This document shows positions 17,726 through 27,158 of a DNA stretch of 64,000 nt, piece after piece. Source of the stretch: Leptolyngbya sp. FACHB-8 (GTDB lineage Bacteria; Cyanobacteriota; Cyanobacteriia; Elainellales; Elainellaceae); the NCBI RefSeq assembly GCF_014695575.1, contig NZ_JACJOO010000053.1, positions 36,616 through 100,615 of the forward strand, written 5' to 3'. A model generated the notes under the pieces. The model ran no database searches and was not told the origin of the DNA. It saw only the letters and a list, made by a program, of their open reading frames with translations. Position 1 is the stretch's first letter, and every line of letters begins with the position of its first letter. Position numbers and translations under genes: made by a program.

Positions 17726-19453
17726 ATGGCCTCTGTAATTCGCCTCCCTAAAATCAAACCTTCCTCAAAAATCATTCAAAGTATTGTTACTCTAGTTATC
17801 GGTTTCGCAATGGTACTGATGCTAAATAGTTGCAATGCTTTAGTCACCAATCAACTTCCCAATACATTGACCCTGCCCTCTATCATCAACCACCACATGG
17901 TGCTTCAGCAGCAAGCGAATGTGGCGGTTTGGGGATGGGATCGGCCAGGTACCACTGTGCAGGTTGAGTTTCGTGACCACCAGCAATCTGCTCAGGCAGG
18001 ATTGGATGGCCAGTGGATGGTGCAAATTCCCAGTGGCCCTGCAGGAGGTGCATTTTCCCTCAGCGTTCGTGGCACCCAAACCATTGTCTTAGAAGATGTG
18101 TGGGTTGGGGAAGTGTGGGTTGCAGGTGGGCAAAGCAATATGTGGTGGGCGGTACAGGCCAGTTGGAATGCCGAGCGAACCATCCCGGCTGCCACCAACT
18201 CGGCCATCCGCATCTGGGACGCGAACACGGGCGATCGTGCTCTGGGCTGGAGTTCGGATACCCCTCAAAAAACGGTACCTACAGAATGGAAAATAACTAC
18301 CCCTGAAAGCGTTGGGGCATTTCCTGCAACACCCTACTTCTTTGCCCAGGAGCTTTATCAGGCTCTCAAAGTGCCCATTGGGATCGTTCATCTGGCCGTA
18401 CCCGGACAGGACATCGAAGCATTTCTCAGCCGCGAATTTATGACGGCCCACGTACCGCCGATGGTTGAAGCGGCCGGCTCTAAAAAAGAGGTGCGGTCCA
18501 GTGGCTTATTCAACGGCATGGTTTACCCCGCAGCTCCTTTTACGACCCGTGGTTTTCTGTGGTGGCAGGGTGAAGCGAATGCCGATCGCGCCCTCCAATA
18601 CCGGGTTTTATTTCCTGGATTAATCGAGGAGTGGCGACACCTGTGGCACCAGGAAGATGCGCCATTTCTCTTTGTCGAGTTAGCCAACTTCCTTCAGCCC
18701 CAAACCTTCCCCGTTGAGGATGCTCCCTGGCCTGCACTGCGCGACGCTCAGAAGGAAGCCTTGCGTTTACCCAACACAGCCATGGTTTCCACAATTGATA
18801 TTCTGCTACCCGGGGAAGACACCACCGGACATCCCAGCAATAAACAGTTGGCTGGGCATCGGTTATACCTGGCCGCGATCGCCCAGGTCTACAACCAATC
18901 AGATCAGGAGTGGAGCGGGCCAGTGTTTAAATCGGTGGAATTTCGAGGCAAGGAGGTGATCGCGACCTTTGATCACGTTGCCGAGAGGTTAGTCACTCAG
19001 GATGGTCAGCCCCTCAGAGGCTTTGCCCTGGCAGGGACAGATCAGCGCTTCTTCTGGGCAAAGGGACGCACCGTAAACAATACCGTTGTGCTGAGCAGTC
19101 CATCGGTCGAACAACCAGTTGCTGTGCGCTACGGTTGGGCCAATAACCCCATTGGCAATCTCTATAACTCTGCGGGGTTACCAGCCTTTCCATTCCGGAG
19201 TGATAACTGGGTACTACGAGTCAGAAAGTTGCAGCTTCAACAAATGGACTGGCGCACATTAGCGACAACCATCGATCGCGAACTCATACCTCAGCAATCT
19301 ACCTTGCGCGATCGCTGGAACCTGATCTATACAACTCTGGCCCAGCGCCCTCAGGTCGTCAAACCTCTGATTGAGCAACTGCTGCAGCAACCGATGGAAG
19401 AAGAAATACTGCCGAACGCATTGCTTGCACTTCTTAAAAAACTAGAGTCCTGA
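17726..19453 (+). CDS. SASA-family (sialate O-acetylesterase-like) esterase, probable lipoprotein
   Basis: Carbohydrate esterase of the SASA/DUF303 group, predicted to remove acetyl groups from sugars; the exact substrate is unknown. Near the N-terminus, a hydrophobic stretch (IVTLVIGFAMVLML) ends in a lipobox (LNSC, cysteine ~residue 36), so it is probably membrane-anchored outside the cytoplasm. An N-terminal beta-domain (LPSIINHHMVLQQ...WGWDRPG) precedes the catalytic GGQSNMWWA with the nucleophile serine; FLWWQGEANAD matches the conserved WWQGE block. The late DTTGHPSNKQLAGHRLYLAA fits the Asp/His region. The last ~70 residues form a separate helical tail. Confidence 0.88.
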   Translation: MASVIRLPKIKPSSKIIQSIVTLVIGFAMVLMLNSCNALVTNQLPNTLTLPSIINHHMVLQQQANVAVWGWDRPGTTVQVEFRDHQQSAQAGLDGQWMVQIPSGPAGGAFSLSVRGTQTIVLEDVWVGEVWVAGGQSNMWWAVQASWNAERTIPAATNSAIRIWDANTGDRALGWSSDTPQKTVPTEWKITTPESVGAFPATPYFFAQELYQALKVPIGIVHLAVPGQDIEAFLSREFMTAHVPPMVEAAGSKKEVRSSGLFNGMVYPAAPFTTRGFLWWQGEANADRALQYRVLFPGLIEEWRHLWHQEDAPFLFVELANFLQPQTFPVEDAPWPALRDAQKEALRLPNTAMVSTIDILLPGEDTTGHPSNKQLAGHRLYLAAIAQVYNQSDQEWSGPVFKSVEFRGKEVIATFDHVAERLVTQDGQPLRGFALAGTDQRFFWAKGRTVNNTVVLSSPSVEQPVAVRYGWANNPIGNLYNSAGLPAFPFRSDNWVLRVRKLQLQQMDWRTLATTIDRELIPQQSTLRDRWNLIYTTLAQRPQVVKPLIEQLLQQPMEEEILPNALLALLKKLES

Positions 19454-19497
19454 TTGCCCATTAGCGAAGTCACGCGTTCCGGCTGCGTTGCATGCAA

Positions 19498-19527
19498 AGG
19501 TCCAGTGTTTCCCAAAACACTGGACCT
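19498..19527. terminator. stem-loop 3' of the esterase gene
   Basis: AGGTCCAGTGTTT (19498-19510) pairs perfectly with AAACACTGGACCT (19515-19527) across a 4-nt loop, 45 bases after the stop. Confidence 0.65.
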
Positions 19528-19606
19528 CTAAAGTTTCAGCCTCTCTGCGTCCTGTTCACAACTCTCCCGGCCAGGGAAACCTAGACCATGAGTTCCTGGC
19601 AACACA

Positions 19607-21250
19607 ATGGCTTCTAAGTCTTCTAACGCTTCAGCCTGTTCCTCATCCCAACCGATGACTGACCGCACCCAGGCAACCCGCCGCCTCACTATTTTTTATG
19701 TGTCGTCGTTGAGTGCGATCGCCGGTCTTTCCATTCTGGGTCAATTGCTCATTCAAAATGCACTGAAACAGCAGGAACTCGACATTCAAGTCATTAGCGA
19801 AGCTCAACAGCAAAAAATGCTGATTCCGCAGATGACGCGAACCGCAATGCTGATGCAGATGAGCAGCGATAGTACAACAAAAACCCAGTATCAGGAGGAA
19901 ATGGAGGAGGCAATCGCTAACGCGAATTCCTGGGAACAAACCATGGGTACGTTGGCACGAGACGGACGGCTGTCTCAGTCCCGACGGCAGCAAATTCAAC
20001 AAATGGTCGATCAGCTTGCACCCACGCATCAACAGTTGATTACGACAGCGCAGCAAGCGATGACAGGGCAGAAGGGGCAAGGAGGGCAGGACAGAGGAGC
20101 TGGGGGGCAAGAAGCTGAGCCAGGTGGAAACAGCCGAGGTGCGGTTCCGCTGCCGGGACAGAGACAGCCACCACCCTTGGGACAGCGTCCTGGCCAAGAC
20201 CCACAGGCTCAAGCTGGGCAGCAACCTCCTCCTCCAAGGGGACAGCAACAGCCACCAGCACCTGAACAACGTTCTGGGCAGAGGCAGCCACCCGGAGCGG
20301 GAGGGCAGCAGGGGGGTGATCCCATGGAATTGGAACACAGATTTATGCGGGATTTGGATCAGTTGATTCTGACCTACAACCAGCAGGTGGCCGCCAGTAC
20401 CCAGTATCTCAAGCAGTTGGAGTTGGGGCTTTTGGTGGTGACGTTAGGGGTGCTAGCCATGGAGGGCCTGGTGGTATTTCGCCCGGCTGTCAACAAAATT
20501 CGTGAAACCATGAGGGCACTGGCAGAGTCCTTGCAAAAAACTCAAGCCATGGCTAAACGGCTAGAACAGGAGCAGAAGAAATCGGAAAAACTGTTGCTGA
20601 ATATCTTGCCTCGGCCTGTAGCCCATCGGCTGAAAGAGAGCCAGCAGGCGATCGCCGATGGCTTTGCAGAAGTCTCTGTTCTATTCGCTGACATTGTAGG
20701 CTTCACACAACTCTCCACCACCATGCCGCCCCAACAACTGGTGGGGTTACTCAACGAGATCTTCTCTACCTTTGACGAACTGGCAGAACGACACGGCCTG
20801 GAGAAAATCAAAACCATTGGCGATGCGTATATGGTGGTGGGAGGCTTGCCCACGCCCCGGGCCGATCATGCAGAGGCGATTGTAGCGATGGCGATCGATA
20901 TGCAGAAGGCGATCGCCACCTTTAATCAGAAAAACAAGCAATCTGTTCAGATTCGTATTGGCATCAACTCTGGCCCCGTCGTTGCTGGAGTGATCGGCAT
21001 CAAAAAGTTTATCTACGATCTCTGGGGTGACACGGTCAATACAGCTAGCCGGATGGAAGCCTATGGCGTTCCGGGTGGCATCCACATTACAGACAGTACG
21101 TATCAACGGATCAAGCACAAGTACCAGGCCGAGTCTCAGGGCATTATGCCCATCAAAGGAAAAGGAGATATGGAAACCTACTTAATCGTCGGCCCTAACA
21201 GCGACGTGAAGATTCCTACAACCAGTGCACGAAGGGTTCAGCGTCCCTAA
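19607..21250 (+). CDS. membrane-anchored class III adenylate cyclase with Pro/Gln/Gly-rich sensor insert
   Basis: Predicted to synthesise cAMP. Two membrane helices (~27-50 and ~271-290) flank an extracytoplasmic helical region. This region contains an 85-residue stretch (~154-238) almost entirely of P, Q, G and R. A short coiled coil (~300-330) leads to the cyclase domain. Metal-binding aspartates are D362 (LFADIVGF) and D406 (TIGDAYMV). The ATP-selecting pair K402 and D471 (IYDLWGD) is present, as are N478 and R482 for the transition state, so it should be an adenylate rather than guanylate cyclase. The Pro/Gln-rich insert is unusual and could bind a surface or extend the sensor; that part is inference. 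Confidence 0.93.
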   Translation: MASKSSNASACSSSQPMTDRTQATRRLTIFYVSSLSAIAGLSILGQLLIQNALKQQELDIQVISEAQQQKMLIPQMTRTAMLMQMSSDSTTKTQYQEEMEEAIANANSWEQTMGTLARDGRLSQSRRQQIQQMVDQLAPTHQQLITTAQQAMTGQKGQGGQDRGAGGQEAEPGGNSRGAVPLPGQRQPPPLGQRPGQDPQAQAGQQPPPPRGQQQPPAPEQRSGQRQPPGAGGQQGGDPMELEHRFMRDLDQLILTYNQQVAASTQYLKQLELGLLVVTLGVLAMEGLVVFRPAVNKIRETMRALAESLQKTQAMAKRLEQEQKKSEKLLLNILPRPVAHRLKESQQAIADGFAEVSVLFADIVGFTQLSTTMPPQQLVGLLNEIFSTFDELAERHGLEKIKTIGDAYMVVGGLPTPRADHAEAIVAMAIDMQKAIATFNQKNKQSVQIRIGINSGPVVAGVIGIKKFIYDLWGDTVNTASRMEAYGVPGGIHITDSTYQRIKHKYQAESQGIMPIKGKGDMETYLIVGPNSDVKIPTTSARRVQRP

Positions 21251-21289
21251 ACAGATCCTCAAGAGCGCGTATCAAATCTTCTGAGCATG

Positions 21290-21352
21290 GACCAAAACCA
21301 GAAGGCTATTTTTCTGTCACTTCGCGGCAGAGCATAGCCTTCTGTTTTGGTC
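21290..21352. terminator. palindrome between convergent cyclase and manA-like genes
   Basis: GACCAAAACCAGAAGGCTAT at 21290 pairs with ATAGCCTTCTGTTTTGGTC ending at 21352, with one bulged base. The loop region contains ACTTCGC. It sits between convergent genes, as expected for a bidirectional terminator. Confidence 0.75.
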
Positions 21353-21391
21353 GGCCAGATGCTTATAAAAGCCAACCAAAATGCCATCCAA

Positions 21392-22462
21392 CTAATGAAC
21401 CGCAACCTCCCCTAACTGCTGAATTTGTTCATCCTCATAGCCAGCAGCCTGAAGGGGACCAACCACATCCATAGCCATGTCTGGCACATAGCAAACGACC
21501 AGGCTCGCCTCCCCTTGAGGCACAATTTGTACTTGCCCGATCGCCGCAGGCAAGATACAGGACTCTCCGGGAGGCAAAGATTCAGTACCGCCCGCGAACT
21601 GTAGCTCTACAGCATGATCACCTACATTCGTCAGCGTGGAGCAACGGTGGGGGTGGGAAGGTTCGGTGTGAGGTGCCGTCAGCGTCCAGCGTTCCATGGC
21701 GAAGTAGGGACCAGCACAGCAGAGAACACGACGGTTAGGTTCGCTCTCCAACACCAGGCCTGGGTTTGGGCGGGGATGATAATGATTCTTTAGCTCATCC
21801 AACGTCCCATTGATGTTGGCGTGCCATTGCTCGGTTGAGAGCGGTTGGCCATACAGGTCGTGAGGCATGACAAATTGCCCTAAGTCAGAGGTTTGCTGCA
21901 CCTCAAATACCAGGGCATCTGGGCCAAAGGAGTGGATAATTCCCCCTGGCACATATATTGTGTCTCCAGCCTGGATGGGATAACGGTGAATGACGGCATC
22001 GTAGTCTTTATTAACGAATGCTTCGAACAATTCTTCCCGGCTGAAGTCGCCTTTTAATCCAGCCAAAATGGTTGCACCGGGTGCGGCCCAGAGAATGTGC
22101 CAGGCTTCTGTTTTACCGTTGGGTTCGTTGTATACCCGGGCTGCAATTTCGTCATCGGCATGGAGATGGACGGGGAGCATGTGGGAGGCGTCTAGAAACT
22201 TTTCTAGCAGTGGGAAGTGGGGCCCGCGCCAACCCTGTCCGACCAGTTCATCGGGGTCACTCTGAATGAGGTCGTGGAGGGTTTTTCCGGCGAAGGAGCC
22301 GTTGGTGACGGTGCCGGTGGTATCGCGGTAGTCGCTAATTTCCCAGGTTTCAGCGATGATGCCTTCGGGCATGTTCTGCTTGTGAAGGCGATCGGGGATG
22401 AGACGTTCACCGAAGGCATAGTGACGAACGTGGGCGGTGAGTTTGATGGGATACCAGTTCAT
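21392..22462 (-). CDS. manA: mannose-6-phosphate isomerase, class I
   Basis: Zinc cupin enzyme interconverting mannose-6-P and fructose-6-P. The 356-residue protein has the metal-site motifs LPVHLHADDE, KTEAWHIL and IYVPGGIIHSFGPDALVFEVQQTSD. These supply the expected Gln/His/Glu/His-type ligands, although the usual HPD is changed to HADDE. The C-terminal part is a second cupin (AVELQFAGGTESLPPGESCILPA). It follows the sugar ABC transporter genes on the same strand, suggesting a role in using the imported sugar. Two palindromes (22500-22540 and 22618-22649) lie between it and the permease gene, so full co-transcription is uncertain. Confidence 0.88.
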   Translation of the reverse strand: MNWYPIKLTAHVRHYAFGERLIPDRLHKQNMPEGIIAETWEISDYRDTTGTVTNGSFAGKTLHDLIQSDPDELVGQGWRGPHFPLLEKFLDASHMLPVHLHADDEIAARVYNEPNGKTEAWHILWAAPGATILAGLKGDFSREELFEAFVNKDYDAVIHRYPIQAGDTIYVPGGIIHSFGPDALVFEVQQTSDLGQFVMPHDLYGQPLSTEQWHANINGTLDELKNHYHPRPNPGLVLESEPNRRVLCCAGPYFAMERWTLTAPHTEPSHPHRCSTLTNVGDHAVELQFAGGTESLPPGESCILPAAIGQVQIVPQGEASLVVCYVPDMAMDVVGPLQAAGYEDEQIQQLGEVAVH

Positions 22463-22499
22463 ATAAGCTCGTCCTTATTAACTCTGTGTGACAACTTTA

Positions 22500-22540
22500 A
22501 GGGTTGTTTTTTAGTTGCAAAGCGCCTAAAAAACAACCCT
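22500..22540. repeat. palindromic hairpin, family D
   Basis: Perfect 15-bp arms 22500-22514 (AGGGTTGTTTTTTAG) and 22526-22540, with an 11-nt loop containing GCAAAGCGC. It sits 37 bp upstream of the manA-like start. Confidence 0.8.
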
Positions 22541-22617
22541 GGAAATATATTCGTCAAAGATGGAGATATTTGGCGAAGACCTGGCTTGGGGGCACGTCTG
22601 GGGTACATATTAGGGGA

Positions 22618-22649
22618 GTTGTTTTTGGCTCCTAGGAGCCAAAAACAAC
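22618..22649. repeat. spacerless 32-bp perfect palindrome 3' of the sugar permease gene
   Basis: Half-sites GTTGTTTTTGGCTCCT (22618-22633) and AGGAGCCAAAAACAAC (22634-22649) abut with no spacer. On the minus strand it begins 12 bases after the permease stop codon, so it can serve as a transcript end. Being spacerless, it could also be a dimeric protein-binding site. Confidence 0.8.
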
Positions 22650-22661
22650 AAAAGAAAAAGC

Positions 22662-23663
22662 CTAGCGGGCGGCGGAGCGGGTGCGGAGGCGGTCGATGGC
22701 GACGGCGATGATGATGACCAGGCCTTTGACTACTAACTGCCAGAAGAAGGACACGTTTAATAGGGTAAGACCATTGTTCAACAGGGCAATGATTAATGCA
22801 CCGAGGAGGGTACCCCAGATGGTGCCGATGCCGCCGGAGAAACTGGTGCCGCCTAAGATGACGGCAGCGATCGCATCCAATTCATACCCCTGGCCCAACA
22901 TACCGGTGGCGCTGTAGAGGCGGCTGGCGCTCATTACCCCAGCCAGGCCGGAGAGTAAGCCGCTCATGCCATAGACAAACAGCAACACCCAACTGACTTT
23001 AATACCAGTCAAGCGGGCGGCTCGGGCGTTACCTCCCACAGCATAGATATAGGTTCCTAACACGGTGCGCCTGAGGATGAACCAGCAGACGGCGATCGTG
23101 ATTAGGGCAATGATAACCAGGGTGGGAATGCCGGCGATACGGCTGTTGCCAACCCAGGCGAAGTTGATGTCTGGGTTAATGACAGTCGTACCATTAGCCA
23201 GGAGGTAGGCCAGCCCTCGCAAGCCCGTGTAAGAACCCAGAGTCACGATAAAGGGGGGCAAATCCAGGTACGCAATGAGCGAACCGTTCAACAGTCCTAA
23301 GCCCAGGCCTGCTAACAATGCCACTGGGATCGAAAGGGCACCCAACGGCGATAGCGACGTCAGCATCCCCACCACCGCTGTGACTCCGAGGATTGACCCC
23401 ACCGATAGGTCAATCCCTCCGGTCAGAATCACGAAGGTCATCCCCGCTGCCAGCACGATATTAATGGAAGCTTGCCGAACAACGTTGATCAGGTTGCTAG
23501 CGGTAAGAAAGTTGGGCGTGAGAACCGTGAATAGAATGCAGATAATCAGCAGGATGGGAAGGATACCTGCTACTTGAAAGAAGGTTCGTAAGGACTCCCG
23601 CCGATCCGCTTTGCGGCGATCGCCCCCCTGCTTCCGCGTGGTATGGGTCTGTAGTTGGCTCAT
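22662..23663 (-). CDS. rbsC: sugar ABC transporter permease (CUT2/RbsC family)
   Basis: Membrane channel subunit of a CUT2-type sugar importer. The 333-residue protein has 8-10 hydrophobic segments and the family signature [14 protein letters not shown] near residue 80. [34 protein letters not shown] is the cytoplasmic EAA-like loop that docks on the ATPase. Its start overlaps the rbsA-like stop by 4 bp (ATGA). The gene name is given by family; the sugar could be ribose, xylose, galactose or another. Confidence 0.92.
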   Translation of the reverse strand: MSQLQTHTTRKQGGDRRKADRRESLRTFFQVAGILPILLIICILFTVLTPNFLTASNLINVVRQASINIVLAAGMTFVILTGGIDLSVGSILGVTAVVGMLTSLSPLGALSIPVALLAGLGLGLLNGSLIAYLDLPPFIVTLGSYTGLRGLAYLLANGTTVINPDINFAWVGNSRIAGIPTLVIIALITIAVCWFILRRTVLGTYIYAVGGNARAARLTGIKVSWVLLFVYGMSGLLSGLAGVMSASRLYSATGMLGQGYELDAIAAVILGGTSFSGGIGTIWGTLLGALIIALLNNGLTLLNVSFFWQLVVKGLVIIIAVAIDRLRTRSAAR

Positions 23664-25210
23664 GCTAAGTTCATCTCCCTTGCGCCCGTGGCGTAAACCA
23701 TAATGTTTTCCTGGGTAATCGCTTCACCCGTAGTGCCGCCCACTTCGCCGACCAGGCGGCCCTCGCGCATGACTAGAACGCGATCGCTCATACCAATCAC
23801 CTCCGGCAGTTCACTCGAAATCATTAAGATCCCGACTCCCTGAGCCGCTAAGTCGCTGATGATGCGATAAATTTCACTTTTCGCGCCGATGTCTACACCT
23901 CGGGTCGGTTCATCTAGCAGCAACACTTTGGGTTTAATCGCCAGCCAACGAGCCAGCAGTAACTTTTGTTGGTTGCCACCGGATAAATCCACCGCCCGCG
24001 TATTGGGGCTGGCAAGACGAATGCCCAACTGCTCAATGGCATCGGCAGCAATGTTTTTGAGGAACCCCAGGTTCATTACTCCAGCTTTCGCTCGCTGCCC
24101 CAACACGTTCATAGTGATGTTGTTGTGCGAACTCATTTCCAGGAACAACCCCTGGTCTTTGCGATCCTCTGGAACGTAAGCAATCCCAACGCGTAAAGCA
24201 TCGACCGGGCTGTCAATATGCAGCCTGCGCCCTTGCAAGTAAACCTCGCCCCCCGATCTCGGGTCTGCTCCAAAGATGAGGCGCGCCAGTTCTGTACGGC
24301 CCGCCCCTACCAATCCAGCCAACCCGAGGATTTCTCCGGCATAGAGATTGAAGCTGGCTGGCCCAATTTCCCGACCATCGGTCAGATCAACGACTTGCAA
24401 GAGCGGTGCCTCATCGGCAGCCATTGATGCATGGGATTCATGCTCATAAAAGTCTTGAAGTGGGCGACCTACCATCATTTGTACCAGGCGATCGGCGGAA
24501 ATAGTTTGATGCTCCAGGCTGCCTACATATTCGCCATCTCGCAACACACTGACGCGATCGGCAAGGGCGTACACTTCCTCCATGCGGTGGCTGATGTAGA
24601 TGATTGCGATGCCATCATCCCGCAGCCGCCGGATCAGACCAAACAGCCGCTCTGTCTCCCGATCAGACAGAGCGGCTGTCGGCTCATCCATGACCAAAAT
24701 GCGGCTCTTATCTTTAAGGGCTCGTGCAATCTCAATTTGCTGCTGCTCGGCAATGGAAAGGGTCGAGACGGTCGTTTTAGGGGAGAAACTGGCTCCCAAA
24801 CTCTCTAGAATCGCCTCTGCCTCCTGATACATTTGATCCCGCTGCAAAAACAACCCTGCCCGAGTTCTTTCCTGCCCCATGAAAATGTTTTCGGCAACGG
24901 TCAGGTTAGGGGCGACATTCAACTCCTGATAAATCAGGGTGATGCCCGCTGCCCGTGCCTCGCTTGGGTGCGTAATCTTGGTGGGTTGCCCGTTAATGAG
25001 AATTTCACCGGAATCTGCACTATAGGCCCCGGCCAAAATCTTCATCAAGGTACTCTTGCCCGCACCGTTTTCCCCCATCAAGGCATGGACCTCGCCAGGA
25101 TACACAGTCAGATTGACATTGCGGAGGGCGGAGAAACCAAAAAACTGTTTACTAATACCCCGCATCTCCAACACAGGAGCCGTGGAGCCGAGGTGAGTTG
25201 CATCGGTCAT
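23660..25210 (-). CDS. rbsA: sugar ABC transporter ATP-binding protein, double NBD (CUT2/RbsA family)
   Basis: 516-residue ATPase with two nucleotide-binding domains, the hallmark of CUT2 importers. NBD1: Walker [13 protein letters not shown], signature [15 protein letters not shown], Walker [16 protein letters not shown]2: a degenerate Walker A ([13 protein letters not shown]), the normal [15 protein letters not shown] signature and [15 protein letters not shown], the usual asymmetric arrangement. It overlaps the permease gene by 4 bp and follows the binding-protein gene after 86 bp containing a hairpin. Confidence 0.94.
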   Translation of the reverse strand: MTDATHLGSTAPVLEMRGISKQFFGFSALRNVNLTVYPGEVHALMGENGAGKSTLMKILAGAYSADSGEILINGQPTKITHPSEARAAGITLIYQELNVAPNLTVAENIFMGQERTRAGLFLQRDQMYQEAEAILESLGASFSPKTTVSTLSIAEQQQIEIARALKDKSRILVMDEPTAALSDRETERLFGLIRRLRDDGIAIIYISHRMEEVYALADRVSVLRDGEYVGSLEHQTISADRLVQMMVGRPLQDFYEHESHASMAADEAPLLQVVDLTDGREIGPASFNLYAGEILGLAGLVGAGRTELARLIFGADPRSGGEVYLQGRRLHIDSPVDALRVGIAYVPEDRKDQGLFLEMSSHNNITMNVLGQRAKAGVMNLGFLKNIAADAIEQLGIRLASPNTRAVDLSGGNQQKLLLARWLAIKPKVLLLDEPTRGVDIGAKSEIYRIISDLAAQGVGILMISSELPEVIGMSDRVLVMREGRLVGEVGGTTGEAITQENIMVYATGAREMNLA

Positions 25211-25239
25211 AGTGTTTTAGATAGCTCATTAGAAGGAAT

Positions 25240-25272
25240 TGATATTGGATGCGTCCTGCGCACCCAATATCA
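25240..25272. promoter_or_regulatory. intra-operon hairpin between sugar-binding protein and ATPase genes
   Basis: TGATATTGGATGCG (25240-25253) pairs with TGCGCACCCAATATCA (to 25272) with a single mismatch. Such a hairpin between the binding-protein gene and the ATPase gene commonly protects upstream mRNA or partially terminates, raising binding-protein levels. That role is inferred here. Confidence 0.6.
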
Positions 25273-25296
25273 GCGTCTCAAACTGGAATTAAAACC

Positions 25297-26310
25297 CTAC
25301 TTACCACTGTCACTGGTCCAGCCCTTGTACTCGTTCACGTTCTCCTGAGTAATCAGTTGAACCGGAACTAGCACTCGGTCTTCAGCGGGTGGATTGCCCT
25401 GCAAAATGTTATTGCCCACATCAACAGCAGTTTCAGCCATCTTGAAGGGATCTTGGGCTGCCGTGGCAATGAACAAACTATCAGGACGCCTCAGCACTTC
25501 CACCGCTTCTGGTGCGCCGTCTACACCGACAATGAAGAAATTACTGCGTCCTGCTTGTTTCGCCGCCAGCTCGGCTCCAATCGCAGTGGGGTCATTGATC
25601 GAAAACACCGCATCAATGTCTGGGAAGGAGGTGAGCAAATCTCCCATCACCCGCAGGCCACCCTCGCGGCTACCCTCAGCATTCTGGTCACGCGAAAGAA
25701 CATTGATGCCTGGATTCTTCTCAAACACACTTTCGCAACCATTCACCCGGTCAATGACGGCAGACACTGGAGGGCCGTTAATAATTACCACATTGCCCTG
25801 ACCGTTGAGCCGTTCAACAATGAACTGGCACGCCAATTCTCCCGCCTGTATGTTGTTCGATGTCACCGTGGCATCCACACCACCTTCAGCATCGACGTCA
25901 ACCGCTACAACAGTTACCCCAGCCTCTTTAGCCGCTCGTACTGCCGGAGCAATACCTTTAGAATCTGCAGCATTGAGCAGAATCAGGTTGACCCCAGAGG
26001 AAATAAAGTTTTCCATCTGGTTAATTTGTTGGTTCAGGTCGTAGCCACTCGACACAACGGTTGCTTTAATGGCACCCCCACCCAAGCGCTGGGCAGCAGC
26101 TTTAGCCCCTTCCCCAACTTGAACGAAGAAGGGGTTGCCTAAATCCCCAACAGTAACGCCCACAGCCTTCAGCTCTTTTGCCTCACCATTTCCACCAGCT
26201 GTCGTTCCAGCCTGGGGATTGTTAGCCTGACCTGAATTCTCCATCGTGCAGGATCCCAGAGTCCCACCGATAAGCCCAAATAGGCCAAGTGCGATCGCTA
26301 ACTTTCTCAC
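25297..26310 (-). CDS. rbsB: sugar ABC transporter substrate-binding lipoprotein (RbsB family)
   Basis: Periplasmic sugar receptor of the Peripla_BP_4 type that feeds the adjacent RbsA/RbsC-like subunits. A lipoprotein signal is visible (LAIALGLFGLIGGTLGSC, lipobox LGSC with Cys ~21), followed by a flexible Asn/Gly-rich linker. The mature part has VGVTVGDLGNPFFVQVGEGAKAAAQ, DLNQQINQMENFISSGVNLILLNAADS, VVAVDVDAEGGVDATVTSNNIQAGELA and FIVGVDGAPEAVEVLR. Start is GTG at 26310 with a strong AAAGGAG 7 bases upstream. It is the promoter-proximal gene of the transporter set. Confidence 0.94.
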   Translation of the reverse strand: MRKLAIALGLFGLIGGTLGSCTMENSGQANNPQAGTTAGGNGEAKELKAVGVTVGDLGNPFFVQVGEGAKAAAQRLGGGAIKATVVSSGYDLNQQINQMENFISSGVNLILLNAADSKGIAPAVRAAKEAGVTVVAVDVDAEGGVDATVTSNNIQAGELACQFIVERLNGQGNVVIINGPPVSAVIDRVNGCESVFEKNPGINVLSRDQNAEGSREGGLRVMGDLLTSFPDIDAVFSINDPTAIGAELAAKQAGRSNFFIVGVDGAPEAVEVLRRPDSLFIATAAQDPFKMAETAVDVGNNILQGNPPAEDRVLVPVQLITQENVNEYKGWTSDSGK

Positions 26311-27014
26311 AACGTATCTCCTTTCCTACAGTTCGGATCAAGCGGAGGAGCAGGAAACAAACCATCTCGACATCGCAAAGCTGGAGCTCGGCTTAACCAG
26401 GCTCTAACCTAACCAACTGAAGTAACTCTCGGTTTCCTTAACTTTTTTGCGCTAGCTCTGTTTTGACGTCAAGGTGCTTTGCTATTGATTGCTGCGGTAG
26501 CGAGCAAAGCTTGTTCATCCAAAATACAAAGCTGAGATGTTCCTACAGTGTTGTGTTTGCTTAAACGGATTTAGCCCAACATATTAAAAGCAAAACGCGT
26601 CAATGGTTAGGAACCAAAAACACTTTGAAAAACTAGGGTTATTCACAGTAAACACCCATGAGGAACATAAAACCAATGGCAATTCGTCAAGAAACCCATG
26701 AAGCTCGGGTCTTCAATCAGCGTTTTATTTGCTCTCCATTTTCTAATCCTATACGAGGCGTTTTTTTCACTCTCCTCCGAATAGCGTACGACCAAAGAAA
26801 TAGGTATTTTTACAGCTCAAAATAAAAGGCTTACCAATCAAGCATTTTCAGCCTTAACAAAGCATTTATTACACTATAAGTTTTTAATAAAAAGTAACCT
26901 TTCAAAGATATACTTCCATTGATCTTTATTCGGATACTTAATGTTCTCAGTTAAATCAGAGTAATTTGTATTTTTGTAAAAGAGAACGCACGGCAACTAA
27001 TATCTTTTTAACCT
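26311..27014. other. long AT-rich intergenic region upstream of rbsB-like gene
   Basis: About 700 bp without a credible gene on either strand; stops are frequent in all frames. It must contain the sugar-transporter promoter at its left end. The right half is markedly AT-rich (runs such as AAGTTTTTAATAAAAAG near 26880) and ends at the family C palindrome. I could not name an operator. Confidence 0.5.
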
Positions 27015-27119
27015 TACAGCGCTTTTCAAACGCTTAAAACTTGGTTGTTTTTGTGAGAGCCGCATGGAGCGCGGCTCTCACAAAAACAACCGTGGCTGAT
27101 TCAAGCGCAAAGCGCTGTA
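27015..27119. repeat. compound palindrome, family C, copy 1
   Basis: Outer stem TACAGCGCTT (27015-27024) and AAGCGCTGTA (27110-27119). Inner perfect hairpin arms 27043-27063 and 27071-27091 (21 bp, GGTTGTTTTTGTGAGAGCCGC). The same element occurs inverted at 50284-50384. Confidence 0.93.
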
Positions 27120-27158
27120 GTACAGGACAAAACCTTCAGAACCCAGATTTTTTCAAGG

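Noticed and set aside
19643..20338. Long minus-strand open frame (231 codons) inside the adenylate cyclase gene
   Set aside because: It is the mirror of the Pro/Gln/Gly-rich, GC-rich insert; composition (Leu/Ser/Arg/Trp-rich) is non-biological and the plus-strand cyclase is clear.
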